NCBI GenBank assembly: GCA_028346125.1
Contig: JAOMEV010000004.1
Span: 30,297 to 94,296 of the forward strand
Source: Bacteriovoracales bacterium
Lineage (GTDB): Bacteria; Bdellovibrionota; Bacteriovoracia; Bacteriovoracales; Bacteriovoracaceae
Length of the DNA: 64,000 nt
Reading direction: 5' to 3'
The notes under the pieces were generated by a model. The model saw nothing but the letters and a program-made list of their open reading frames with translations, was not told the origin of the DNA and ran no database searches. Both the position numbers and the translations under genes were made by a program. The first letter of the stretch is position 1. Every line of letters starts with the position of its first letter. This document shows, piece after piece, positions 16,904 to 25,242 of this stretch.

Positions 16904-17690
16904 ATTCAAAGTGGGGTAATTTTTCATTGATGTATTGGATTATTTTGTTGATTTTAATGGCCCCATTGTAAAACCCAGTTCCTTTCTTTCTATCTTCTTC
17001 ATTAAAATAACCGGAGTTATGAAGTCCAATAACCTCTCCAGTTTGTGAGGAAAAAATGGGGGCCCCGGAAGATCCGGCCAAAGTGTCTGCTGTATGGAAA
17101 AAGGTGTTTTGATTATATTCAGGAAGTATCTCTCCCATTGAAAGAAGTTTTTTTGGAGCGCAATTGGCTGGCAATCTAAAATAGTCACAATTGTGATGAA
17201 CGACTTCTATAAGGGTGCTGCCTTGAGTATCTTCTTCTGAGAGTTTTACGAAACCAAATTGCTTGCCTGGAGAATTTAGGCATCTAACCAAAGCAAAATC
17301 CAACTCTTCATTGTTGATAGTTAAGAGGTTACAGCGGAAGGTTTCCCTATCAAGGTACTTTTTTCCAGAATAGTCTGTGGCCCACCTTTGTAGAGTGAAA
17401 ATGGTTGTATCGGCCGTTTTTTGATCAGGAATGCAGTGGTGATTTGTCATAATATGGTCATGACCAACAAGAAAACCGGTGCATCGATAACCATTTGTAT
17501 TAAGAAGACCAACTGGAAGAGAGGAATACTCTAGGCCTTTTTCACTTTCTTCACTGAGCACTTTCCAATCTGGGAGCTCATCTCCAACAATGACACCAGA
17601 TGAGTTAACTTCTAAGTGAGAAACCTTTCCCTTTCCACAAGAAAAGAAAAGAATCATAATCGAAAGCATTAGAAAGTGAGAAAAACGCAT
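16887..17690 (-). CDS. Trypsin-fold (V8-like) serine protease lipoprotein
   Basis: A secreted or outer-membrane-anchored serine protease. A signal peptide with lipobox ending Phe-Phe-Ser-Cys18 is followed by a short linker and a chymotrypsin-fold domain. The catalytic triad is His85 in TNHHC, Asp131 in EELDFALV and Ser208 in AGSSGAPIF. Several cysteines could form disulfides. Length (267) is close to bacterial glutamyl endopeptidases such as V8. ATG 17690 has no strong ribosome site. It is separate from the peptide importer upstream, but the two could cooperate in feeding on protein. Substrate specificity is not readable from sequence. Confidence 0.87.
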   Translation of the reverse strand: MRFSHFLMLSIMILFFSCGKGKVSHLEVNSSGVIVGDELPDWKVLSEESEKGLEYSSLPVGLLNTNGYRCTGFLVGHDHIMTNHHCIPDQKTADTTIFTLQRWATDYSGKKYLDRETFRCNLLTINNEELDFALVRCLNSPGKQFGFVKLSEEDTQGSTLIEVVHHNCDYFRLPANCAPKKLLSMGEILPEYNQNTFFHTADTLAGSSGAPIFSSQTGEVIGLHNSGYFNEEDRKKGTGFYNGAIKINKIIQYINEKLPHFEWRPPS

Positions 17691-17830
17691 GAACTGGCCT
17701 TTAGCTTATAAATTTTCCTTATGGGTTATGATTAGACTGTCTTATCATCTCACTGAACGCATTACTACTCTAATTTTAAGAAGTACTTTAATCTTAAGGG
17801 GTTACATGGTTTATGCGTCGCGCCTTTTTG

Positions 17831-18553
17831 CTAATTTAGCTCTACCGGGAGGGGTTTTTTGACACAAATCTCTTGTTCGGAAAGAGAACATTGATAGGCC
17901 AATATTTTTACGCTCTTGCTTTTGGCCTCTTTGAGAAGCTCTGAATATATGGGATCAATATTTTTTGCTGGTGAGAAACTTTGAACGTCTTCTCTTTGAA
18001 CGATAAAGAGAAGTGCCGCTTGGTAGCCTTCTTTTTTGAGTCGTATGAGCTCTGAGACATGTTTTTGGGCCCGTTCGGACTTTGCATCTGGAAAATAAGC
18101 TTTAAAAGGAGGGTCATCACCTCTCAACGTGACATTTTTTATTTCAACAAAGCATTGGGTGCTTTTGGCCTCGTTTTCCTTTCCTTGTGAAAGGAGGAGA
18201 TCAAGCCTACTTTTTCCAGTTTTGACTTCAGCTCTTATTGAAGGGTGCCCAAGAAGTTCTGTGATAGTACCCTTTTCAATGGCCTCTTTGGCCAGCTTAT
18301 TGGGGAGTGAGGTATTAATTCCAATCCAGGTTTCTCCATTATGTATCATTTCAAGAGAGTATTTTAATTTTCTCTTTGGATTGTCATGAAAGCTCATGAG
18401 GACTTTCCAGCCAGGTTCCCAGCAAGTTTTCATACTACCGGTATTTGCAATATGAGCAGTGATGATTTCACCGCTCTTTAACTCAACATCGGCCAAAAAC
18501 CTCTTATATCTTTTGATTATTTTTCCCTTAATTAAAGGGGTGGTGAATTTCAT
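17831..18553 (-). CDS. sfsA: SfsA family nuclease
   Basis: The E. coli homologue was described as sugar fermentation stimulation protein and binds or cleaves nucleic acid. An N-terminal OB-like part (about 1-85) contains FLADVELKSGEIITAHIANTG and the conserved GSMKTCWEPG. The PD-(D/E)xK-like part contains EVKTGKSRLDLLLS, CFVEIKNVTLR and FPDAKSERAQKHVSEL, with the acidic/Lys residues expected of the family. Length (240) is normal. Its ATG overlaps the stop of the metalloprotease gene upstream (TAATG), so the two are co-transcribed and probably co-translated, although no functional link is obvious. Confidence 0.93.
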   Translation of the reverse strand: MKFTTPLIKGKIIKRYKRFLADVELKSGEIITAHIANTGSMKTCWEPGWKVLMSFHDNPKRKLKYSLEMIHNGETWIGINTSLPNKLAKEAIEKGTITELLGHPSIRAEVKTGKSRLDLLLSQGKENEAKSTQCFVEIKNVTLRGDDPPFKAYFPDAKSERAQKHVSELIRLKKEGYQAALLFIVQREDVQSFSPAKNIDPIYSELLKEAKSKSVKILAYQCSLSEQEICVKKPLPVELN

Positions 18554-21105
18554 TACCTTTTTTCTCTTTTAAGTTCTTCAAACATTTTCCTTTCTAAGAA
18601 AAGAAAATCATAAAGATTGTCACTTTCAACATCTTCTAACTCTTCTTCTCCTAGAGTCAGCTTTGTTTCTTTTAAGTATGTTTCGTAGATATTTTTTCTT
18701 ACTTTTTTCATTTTTCGATTAAAGCTAGGATACTTTGGAAAAAAGTCGGCCTTCAAAAGAGAGGTAACATTTTTTCTTAAATCTTTACCTTTTGATAAAT
18801 ACTGATACATGGGCCTATAAACTTGCGTTTGGTTTTGAAGAGTTGCTAAAACATTATTACTCTTTTTAAAGAGGAGGGTATTTGAAAACTTTTCAAGAGA
18901 GTCAACGAAACTTAGTTCTCTAAAACTAAACTGAACTTTTTGTAAAGATTCAGAGAGGAGGAATAGGAATTCTTTCTCAAGAAGTACAAAGTAATTTTCA
19001 ATAATCTTATTCAGAATACTTGTTTCTTCTTCTGGGAGGTTATCTATTTTGAATAAGTTGGAAAGGTTTAATGATAGTCTTTCCCTCATTTCAAGGAATG
19101 CTGGTGATAAGGAGTTTTCCTGTGGAGTAAAGTTTCCAAGAAAAATTTTCCCTAAACCTCCAAACTTTTTGAATTCAGACATTTTGAAATCGTTTGTGAC
19201 TTTTTCATATTGGTCTAAATAGAGAGAGTCAAAGTTAGGGTTAAGCATTTTTATTTTAAGAAATTGTGATTCTGGATGAACACTTTTTAATAGGGGTTCT
19301 ATGAACTTAAGAAGTAGGGTGGCATTTTTGTGAGGGAAAAGAGAAAGACCTTTAAGCTTTTTGAGCTTATCGACTTCCGCTTTCTCTCCAAGAAATGAAA
19401 ATTTAAAGGCCAAAGAAAGAGGGAGGGACTTCATAATACTTTCCCAATTATAAACATTTTGTTCAATTGGTGAACTAAACTTATCCCAGGGTTTACAGTC
19501 GATAAACTTGCCCTTAATGGAGTGGCCATCAGTACAAAAAGGAATCCCTGATTTTAAGGGACGGTCAAAATAACCCCAGTCTATGGCCATTTTGTCGTAG
19601 GGAAGAGCGCCTCTTTTTAACCTAATATGAGCGCCTAACATTGAAGCGGTCATTCCTCCTAGGTAGTCCATTACTGAAGATGAAGGAATAACTCCTTCTG
19701 CGAGCTTTCCAGTGAATAAATATGAGCTTGCAATTGGGTTTAAATTCTTTTTGTTAAGATTTGTGAGTAAGCTACCAGCAAAGTTATGCCTTAAACCAAG
19801 AGTATGCCCGACTTCATGAGCCACGACTTGTCTGACAAAGTCTTTGGCAAATCGATTAAATATTTCGTCAAACTTTTCGTTAGAAACACCATCAGTTAAT
19901 TTTATTAAATCATTAGCAAACAGGGTTAACGACTTTATAAAATCTTTTTTGCAAGAGTGTCCTATCTTAAAGCCTTTTATGTTTAAGGTAGTATCTGGGG
20001 CAGGTGATTTTTTCTGATTTGCTAAAATTTGTAGAAGAAATTTTCTTGCGTTCATTTTTGCCTGTTTTCCAAAAACTGACGTTAAGTAAACGTGAGACTG
20101 TTTAATTTCTCCTGTAAGTGGGTCTGGAGAAATATCTGCGTAGGCAAAGCCAGCAGTATCCCAATCGAGCCACTGAACAATATTATACCCCGGTTCATGA
20201 GGTGTTATATCTTTTGGAAGCTCTTTTATTTTTATAAATTCTTTTCCAAAGACTTGGTTCCAATAAAGGACACCATCGATAACAGGTTGCTTGAACTCTT
20301 CTGGAATATTAGATGAAAGAGAATAAGTAATTGGGTTTTGACTGTCGAATTTTAAAATATTTACTTTAACTTGTTGGGACGGATCGGGATTTTTTGGATC
20401 CTTCAAAGGAGGGAGCTCAAAATAACCAACTTTATTCATGAATGAAGATGTCTTTGATTTAAACTGGTCATTTTTTTTGTAACTGGAAAGAACATACTTA
20501 AGCTGTGCCATCATATTAGTATTTTTTGATGGAAACATTCCTGGGATATCAACTCTTACATAATGGTCAATAAAGAGTGATTCACCACGAGTTTCAACCC
20601 TATCAATGTAGCTTTTAGTAATTTGAAAAACTTTTTCTTTCATTTCCCTTTGAAGGTCAGAAGCAAATGAAGCGTTTACGTAGTAAAGCTCTTTCATACC
20701 TTTTTTGAAATCTATAGTGATTGTTTTTTCCGTTTCCCAAAGGATAGGGAACTCTGCAAGAAGTATTTTTGTTGGTAGTGATAACGAGCTAAGTTTTCCT
20801 GCAGTAGATTCAAAGAGGTAAACAATTTTTCCCTTTCTTTCGAACTTAACAACTTTGCTTGATAAACTGCGACCGGTAGGTACAGGCAAGGAAGAAACAA
20901 TTGAGGTCTTTAACAAAAATTCGTGGTCGAACGCCAATCCTTTTACAAGTGTAATATCGTAGTCCGAAGGAGAGGCTCCAATGGACTTAGTAAAACTTTC
21001 TACACCATAAATAAATGGAGTTTTTTCTGAATGAAAGGGCCCGTATGTTTTCCCATTAATCGTCAGTGCTATTAACATTGTAAATAGTGCGATAAGTACT
21101 TTCAT
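18553..21105 (-). CDS. Secreted zinc metalloprotease, metzincin (EcxA/DUF4953-like)
   Basis: An 850-residue exported protein with an N-terminal signal peptide (about 1-18). The zinc site HEVGHTLGLRH spans His430, Glu431, His434 and His440, the long metzincin pattern HExxHxxGxxH; NFAGSL and a VMDYLG Met-turn (around 475) follow. The N-terminal 400 residues look like the beta-rich pro/DUF5117-type region that precedes EcxA-like catalytic domains, and the C-terminal 350 are helical and charged. The ribosome site GGATT precedes the ATG. The gene overlaps sfsA at its end. Substrate is unknown; extracellular or periplasmic protein degradation is likely. Confidence 0.83.
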   Translation of the reverse strand: MKVLIALFTMLIALTINGKTYGPFHSEKTPFIYGVESFTKSIGASPSDYDITLVKGLAFDHEFLLKTSIVSSLPVPTGRSLSSKVVKFERKGKIVYLFESTAGKLSSLSLPTKILLAEFPILWETEKTITIDFKKGMKELYYVNASFASDLQREMKEKVFQITKSYIDRVETRGESLFIDHYVRVDIPGMFPSKNTNMMAQLKYVLSSYKKNDQFKSKTSSFMNKVGYFELPPLKDPKNPDPSQQVKVNILKFDSQNPITYSLSSNIPEEFKQPVIDGVLYWNQVFGKEFIKIKELPKDITPHEPGYNIVQWLDWDTAGFAYADISPDPLTGEIKQSHVYLTSVFGKQAKMNARKFLLQILANQKKSPAPDTTLNIKGFKIGHSCKKDFIKSLTLFANDLIKLTDGVSNEKFDEIFNRFAKDFVRQVVAHEVGHTLGLRHNFAGSLLTNLNKKNLNPIASSYLFTGKLAEGVIPSSSVMDYLGGMTASMLGAHIRLKRGALPYDKMAIDWGYFDRPLKSGIPFCTDGHSIKGKFIDCKPWDKFSSPIEQNVYNWESIMKSLPLSLAFKFSFLGEKAEVDKLKKLKGLSLFPHKNATLLLKFIEPLLKSVHPESQFLKIKMLNPNFDSLYLDQYEKVTNDFKMSEFKKFGGLGKIFLGNFTPQENSLSPAFLEMRERLSLNLSNLFKIDNLPEEETSILNKIIENYFVLLEKEFLFLLSESLQKVQFSFRELSFVDSLEKFSNTLLFKKSNNVLATLQNQTQVYRPMYQYLSKGKDLRKNVTSLLKADFFPKYPSFNRKMKKVRKNIYETYLKETKLTLGEEELEDVESDNLYDFLFLERKMFEELKREKR

Positions 21106-21130
21106 TCAACCAATCCTTTTGGGTTGCACA

Positions 21131-21142
21131 GATCATGTGATC
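21131..21142. repeat. Short inverted repeat between divergent metalloprotease and pyrE genes
   Basis: GATCA-TG-TGATC lies in the 85-bp divergent intergenic region, close to an AT-rich TATATATAAA stretch. It may be an operator or may be chance. Confidence 0.25.
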
Positions 21143-21190
21143 AATATATATAAAGTGAAGATAAACCGTTATAAATAAGAAGATGAATAA

Positions 21191-21823
21191 ATGCAAACAA
21201 TTAGAAAGAGTGTTGCAAAGCAACTACTAGATTTGAAGTGTGTCGAACTCTCGCCAAATCAATTTTTTACTTATGCGTCGGGTCTCAAAGGTCCTATATA
21301 CTGCGATAATAGGAAGGTTTTGTCTTTTCCTTCTGCAAGGAAGGTGGTTTTAGAAGCTTTAAAAAAACTTATTATTGATTCCAATATAAATTTTGATGTT
21401 ATTGCGGGGTTGGCCACAGCTGGGTTGCCTTACGCTTCAATTCTTGCTGATCATCTGGATGAGCCTCTCATTTATATAAGGGGTAAAGCAAAGGGTCATG
21501 GCCAAAATAATCTTATTGAAGGGAGTTATTCCGAGGGCCAAAAAATAATTCTTATAGAAGACCTTGTAAATCAAGGTAGTAGTGTTCTTAAGGCCATCGA
21601 AGCCTCAAGAGAAGCGGGCCTAGTTCCTGTTGCATGCTTTGCAGTGGTTGATTATGAAATGCAATCAGCAAAAAATATCTTTAATGAAAATGAAATTCCT
21701 TTTTTTTCGTTGACCAATTTTAGTGACTTGTTAAATACCGCTAAAGAAATCTCCTATTTAACCGATCAGGAATTAAGCATTCTCCGTGAATGGCATGAAG
21801 GCCGTTTACCGGGTAACAACTAG
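21191..21823 (+). CDS. pyrE: Orotate phosphoribosyltransferase
   Basis: Makes orotidine 5'-phosphate from orotate and PRPP in UMP biosynthesis. The protein begins with a helical segment ending FTYASGLKGPIYCDNR, the orotate-binding hallmark. GLATAGLPYA contains the family's glycine turn, and the PRPP site ILIEDLVNQGSS is the phosphoribosyltransferase motif with the acidic pair. The flexible-loop basic region IRGKAKGHG also fits. Length (210) is typical. It is divergent from the metalloprotease gene and separated from gltA by a 145-bp gap containing a hairpin. Confidence 0.93.
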   Translation: MQTIRKSVAKQLLDLKCVELSPNQFFTYASGLKGPIYCDNRKVLSFPSARKVVLEALKKLIIDSNINFDVIAGLATAGLPYASILADHLDEPLIYIRGKAKGHGQNNLIEGSYSEGQKIILIEDLVNQGSSVLKAIEASREAGLVPVACFAVVDYEMQSAKNIFNENEIPFFSLTNFSDLLNTAKEISYLTDQELSILREWHEGRLPGNN

Positions 21824-21853
21824 AAAAAAGGTTGATGGTTTGTTTGAAAAACT

Positions 21854-21879
21854 TCCGACTACACTGTATTGTAGCCGGA
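21854..21879. repeat. Hairpin between pyrE and gltA
   Basis: TCCGaCTACA and TGTAGcCGGA pair with one A-C mismatch around a six-base loop. There is no T-run on the plus strand (TTGAAG follows), so it is a poor terminator for pyrE; it may be an mRNA-processing or leader structure. Confidence 0.4.
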
Positions 21880-21968
21880 TTGAAGTTATAGATTTTTAAG
21901 GGCCTGTTAGTTGATTTATTTCGCTTCTTGTTGAAATAGCAACGGCGGTCTTTAGATGAGGAGGCTAA

Positions 21969-23249
21969 ATGTCAGATAAAGCTAAATTTACGATTGATGG
22001 AAATGAGTATGAACTTCCCGTGATCAAAGGAAGCGAAGGTGAGACTGGAGTTGATATTACGACTTTGAGGGCCAATACAAAGGCAATCACTTTAGATAAT
22101 GGCTTTATGAATACTGGATCTTGTCAATCCGCTATAACTTTTTTGAATGGTGAAAAAGGGATCTTAAGATATAGGGGCTACCCAATAGAGCAATTGGCCG
22201 AGAAATCTAATTTCCTAGAGGTTTCTTATCTTTTAAACTTTGGGGAGCTACCTACAAGCAGTGAACTTTCAAAGTTTTCTGGTTCTGTTGGTGATCAGGC
22301 GGTACTTCCAGAAGGCATTAAAAAAATAATTGATCAGTTTCCTACCGATGCTCACCCAATGGGCGTTATGGCCGCAGGCTTGGCCGCTCTTAGCGGGTTT
22401 TATCCGGAGGCCATAGGTGAATACGATGCTGATATGAAATATAAGGTTATTACTCAGCTCATTGGGCAATCAAAGGCCATGGCCAGCCATTTTTACAGAC
22501 GGTCAGTAGGAGTGGATCCTGTAGGTCCAGACGCTAAATTAGGCTATTCATCTGATTTTTTAAATATGATGTTCTCTTCAGGAGATTACAAGATTGATGA
22601 GGATGTAGCGAGGGCCTTGGATGTTCTTTTAATCTTGCATGCAGATCATGAACAAAATTGTTCTGCGTCTACAGTAAGAGTTGTTGGTTCTTCCCAGGCC
22701 AATATTTTTGCCTCAGTCAGTGCGGGTGTAAGTGCTCTTTGGGGCCCACTTCACGGAGGAGCGAACCAAGCTGTTTTGGAGATGTTGGAAGCTATCAAAG
22801 AAGGTGGTGGAGATCATAAAAAATACTTGGAAAAGGCCAAAGATAAAAGTGACCCATTCAAGCTTATGGGCTTTGGTCATAGGGTTTATAAAAACTTTGA
22901 CCCAAGGACCACTATTATCAAGAAGTCGTGCGATACTGTTCTAGAGAAGTTGGGTGTAAAGGATCCCCTTTTAGATATTGCCAAAGGTCTTGAAGAAGAG
23001 GCCTTGAAAGATCCTTATTTTGTTGAAAGAAAACTTTATCCAAATGTCGATTTTTATTCTGGAATAATTTATAGGGCCTTAGGTATTCCTACAAATATGT
23101 TTACAGTGATGTTTGTTTTGGGAAGGCTTCCAGGTTGGCTTGCTCAATGGAAAGAAATGACTGAAACAAAAGGTATAAAAATTGCCCGGCCAAGACAGAT
23201 ATATGTCGGCTCCAATGAAAGAAACTATGTCGATTTAGACAAAAGATAA
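21969..23249 (+). CDS. gltA: Citrate synthase
   Basis: Condenses oxaloacetate and acetyl-CoA in the first step of the TCA cycle. The 426-residue type II (hexameric Gram-negative) form is indicated by an N-terminal beta extension, GILRYRGYPIEQLAEKS, HADHEQN with active-site His, LHGGANQAVLEML, GFGHRVYKNFDPR and the C-terminal RPRQIYVG. Catalytic Asp is in FYSGIIY-region. A strong GAGGAGG ribosome site precedes the ATG. A GC-rich hairpin terminator follows the stop. Allosteric NADH control is a property of this type in E. coli but cannot be read here. Confidence 0.96.
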   Translation: MSDKAKFTIDGNEYELPVIKGSEGETGVDITTLRANTKAITLDNGFMNTGSCQSAITFLNGEKGILRYRGYPIEQLAEKSNFLEVSYLLNFGELPTSSELSKFSGSVGDQAVLPEGIKKIIDQFPTDAHPMGVMAAGLAALSGFYPEAIGEYDADMKYKVITQLIGQSKAMASHFYRRSVGVDPVGPDAKLGYSSDFLNMMFSSGDYKIDEDVARALDVLLILHADHEQNCSASTVRVVGSSQANIFASVSAGVSALWGPLHGGANQAVLEMLEAIKEGGGDHKKYLEKAKDKSDPFKLMGFGHRVYKNFDPRTTIIKKSCDTVLEKLGVKDPLLDIAKGLEEEALKDPYFVERKLYPNVDFYSGIIYRALGIPTNMFTVMFVLGRLPGWLAQWKEMTETKGIKIARPRQIYVGSNERNYVDLDKR

Positions 23250-23257
23250 TTAAATGA

Positions 23258-23283
23258 GGGGACATTTTGTTGTCCCCATTTTC
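23258..23283 (+). terminator. Rho-independent terminator after gltA
   Basis: GGGGACA and TGTCCCC pair perfectly around the loop TTTTGT, followed by ATTTTCC. It lies between the gltA stop (23249) and the next ATG (23295). Confidence 0.7.
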
Positions 23284-23294
23284 CTATAAAGCCA

Positions 23295-24389
23295 ATGCGT
23301 TCTAATTTTAATTTTCTGAAACCACTTCTCTTGTGTCCGAATCTTAGCGAAGCTGAGTTTAAAAAAATTCTTCCCCAAGTGAGTACAAATTTTACAAAAG
23401 AAAGAAGTAAAATAAAAAGGTATGTATTATCGCCTGAGATGATATCTGCTTATGCTCTTTTTTTTGTTTCAACTAATTATCCAAAATTCTTTTTTCTTAT
23501 GAATCAACTTGATCCCGAGGTTCTTGAGGATATCAAAAAATGTGACTTTATTGATATTGGTACAGGGCCAGGGACTTATCTTCTTTCTTACCTTGATTTT
23601 TTGGATGGTAAGATAGGTGTAGACCAAAAAATTATCGGGGTTGATTCTTCTGACCTTATGCTAGATCAGGCAAAAAAAATAATAGAAGGGGTTTTTCCTG
23701 AGTATCAGGGAAACTTGTCTTTTCAAAGGCCAGAAAATTTATCATTAAGAAAAAATTCAAAGAAAATTCTTTTTTTTGGACATAGCTTGAATGAAATGGG
23801 TATCCAAGAGGCCGTTAAACTGGTGAGTAACGTTGATCCTGACTACCTATGTTTTATTGAACCGGGAACTCCCGAAACTTTTGAATTCGTCTTGAAAATA
23901 AGAAAAACTATGAAAGAGGCAGGATATGACTCTCTCTATCCTTGTTCGACTTTATCCGCTTCGTGTCCCATGGAAAATACCAATGATTGGTGTCATCAGG
24001 TCTTAAGAATGACCCATGACCAAGATGTCGAAAGAATGTGTCAACTTGTTTCAAAAAATAGAAGAGTTATGCCTCTCATTTCTCACATTTATAAGAAAGG
24101 CAAAATTGGGGCATTTCAAAAAGGGCCTATAGAGGCAACCCTGATAAGGGTTCTAAAGGAGACTAAGTTTTCCTTTCAGTGGCAAGTTTGCCTTTTAAAA
24201 GAAGGGCATAAGTTAATAAAGATCGATGTATTAAAAAAGTTTATTTCGAAAAAAGAAATAAAAAAATTAAAAAAAGTAAGTACTGGAGAGAGGGTATCAT
24301 TTGAAAAATTAAAGGATATCTCAGACGTTTTTTGGCAGGTTGAACTTAAGGGTGTTGAAAATTTGGTAAAAAAAATCCCTTCGAGTTGA
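23295..24389 (+). CDS. Rsm22-like ribosomal small-subunit methyltransferase
   Basis: A SAM-dependent methyltransferase of the Rsm22 family, known from mitochondrial small-subunit assembly and widespread in bacteria. The SAM-binding motif I is DIGTGPGTYLLSYL (about 92-105), motif II follows in IIGVDSSDLML, and the family's cysteine cluster is SASCPMENTNDWCHQ (about 220-235), which in relatives binds an iron-sulfur or zinc centre. Length (364) is a little short because the C-terminal part is reduced. No Shine-Dalgarno is visible before the ATG. Substrate (rRNA) is taken from the family. A terminator overlaps its stop codon. Confidence 0.75.
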   Translation: MRSNFNFLKPLLLCPNLSEAEFKKILPQVSTNFTKERSKIKRYVLSPEMISAYALFFVSTNYPKFFFLMNQLDPEVLEDIKKCDFIDIGTGPGTYLLSYLDFLDGKIGVDQKIIGVDSSDLMLDQAKKIIEGVFPEYQGNLSFQRPENLSLRKNSKKILFFGHSLNEMGIQEAVKLVSNVDPDYLCFIEPGTPETFEFVLKIRKTMKEAGYDSLYPCSTLSASCPMENTNDWCHQVLRMTHDQDVERMCQLVSKNRRVMPLISHIYKKGKIGAFQKGPIEATLIRVLKETKFSFQWQVCLLKEGHKLIKIDVLKKFISKKEIKKLKKVSTGERVSFEKLKDISDVFWQVELKGVENLVKKIPSS

Positions 24390-24398
24390 AGGGATTTT
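24372..24398. terminator. Bidirectional terminator between Rsm22-like and rpmE genes
   Basis: An 11-bp perfect stem, AAAATCCCTTC and GAAGGGATTTT, surrounds a five-base loop and is followed by a T-rich tract on the plus strand and an A/T tract on the minus strand. The right arm overlaps the stop codon of the plus-strand gene. It can serve both convergent transcripts. Confidence 0.8.
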
Positions 24399-24423
24399 AT
24401 TTTTTTTAAATTTAAAAAGTGAA

Positions 24424-24699
24424 TTACTTTTTGGCACCTTTGATGTGTGCATAAGAATTTCCAAATTTCTTTTGAAATTTTTCAATTCTTCCTTCTGTAT
24501 CCATAATTTTTTGCTTACCTGTATAGAATGGGTGAGAAGCACTTGATATATCAACTTTATAAAGAGGATACTCTTTACCATCTTCTTCCCAAACAATGGT
24601 GTCAGATGTTTTAATTGTAGATCTTGTAAGGATGGCGAAGTCTGTAGAAACGTCTTTAAAGACAACGTCGCGGTATTCTGGGTGAATGTCTTTTTTCAT
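24424..24699 (-). CDS. rpmE: 50S ribosomal protein L31, type B
   Basis: The 91-residue protein has the type B start [16 protein letters not shown] and the conserved [13 protein letters not shown] near the C-terminus. The zinc-binding cysteines of the classical type A form are absent, so it does not need zinc. In many bacteria this paralog replaces the zinc-binding one under zinc limitation, but a number of lineages have it as their only copy; this window shows just the one. AGGAAGAG precedes the ATG. Its end faces the shared terminator at 24372-24398. Confidence 0.95.
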   Translation of the reverse strand: MKKDIHPEYRDVVFKDVSTDFAILTRSTIKTSDTIVWEEDGKEYPLYKVDISSASHPFYTGKQKIMDTEGRIEKFQKKFGNSYAHIKGAKK

Positions 24700-24807
24700 T
24701 TTTCTCTTCCTTTTCTTTGTTATGATGCAAAGATTTGTTTAAAAAATTCAAGGTAATCTCCCTAATTTATTACGGGTTGTCAATAAGGAGAGGGTCCTCA
24801 GGTAGAA

Positions 24808-25095
24808 TTAATGGGCGCTACAGCTTCCACAGCCTTCTTTTTCAATCCCACTTTTTGAGGAGATGTCCCATATTGAACGCGATGCGTTTATGTGGGAGAT
24901 GGCCTCTTCTAGTTGAAAAAAGGACTTTTGATATTTTTCATTAAAATCGAGGTCAGAGGTCACAACGTTATAAATAACTTTAATTGACTCCTGTGAGTTT
25001 TCACCATATTCCGCGCCAAGGGAAATAAAAGAGAGAAGGCGGGAAGTTTTGTATAAAACCTCTTCCCAATTTTCGGTTGTAATTTTCTTTTCCAT
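24808..25095 (-). CDS. Small helical protein with C-terminal GCGSCSAH tail
   Basis: A 95-residue cytoplasmic protein, mostly helical (NWEEVLYKTSRLLSFISLGAEYGENSQ), ending GCGSCSAH, a CxxC pair plus His that could bind a metal or be redox active. It is divergent from the HD-GYP gene at 25243 and not in an operon. I do not recognise the family. The codon use and a clear ATG make it a credible gene, although the ribosome site is weak. Confidence 0.6.
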   Translation of the reverse strand: MEKKITTENWEEVLYKTSRLLSFISLGAEYGENSQESIKVIYNVVTSDLDFNEKYQKSFFQLEEAISHINASRSIWDISSKSGIEKEGCGSCSAH

Positions 25096-25242
25096 CGGCC
25101 CATAGAATCACAATAAAAACCTATTGGTCAATGAATAAAGTTTATTGAAAAATGGATGTATTTTGTTCAATTCTCTCGACTTTTTTTCCTATCTACCGAA
25201 AAGCTATAAAGAAATGAGCTCTTTTTATAGGGAGAAGCTTCT

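Noticed and set aside
21854..21879. Terminator call for the hairpin after pyrE
   Set aside because: No T-run follows on the plus strand and there is a mismatch in the stem. I list it as a hairpin only.
24321..24665. Minus-strand frame overlapping rpmE
   Set aside because: It runs through the ribosomal protein L31 gene in another frame and across the terminator, so it is a shadow.
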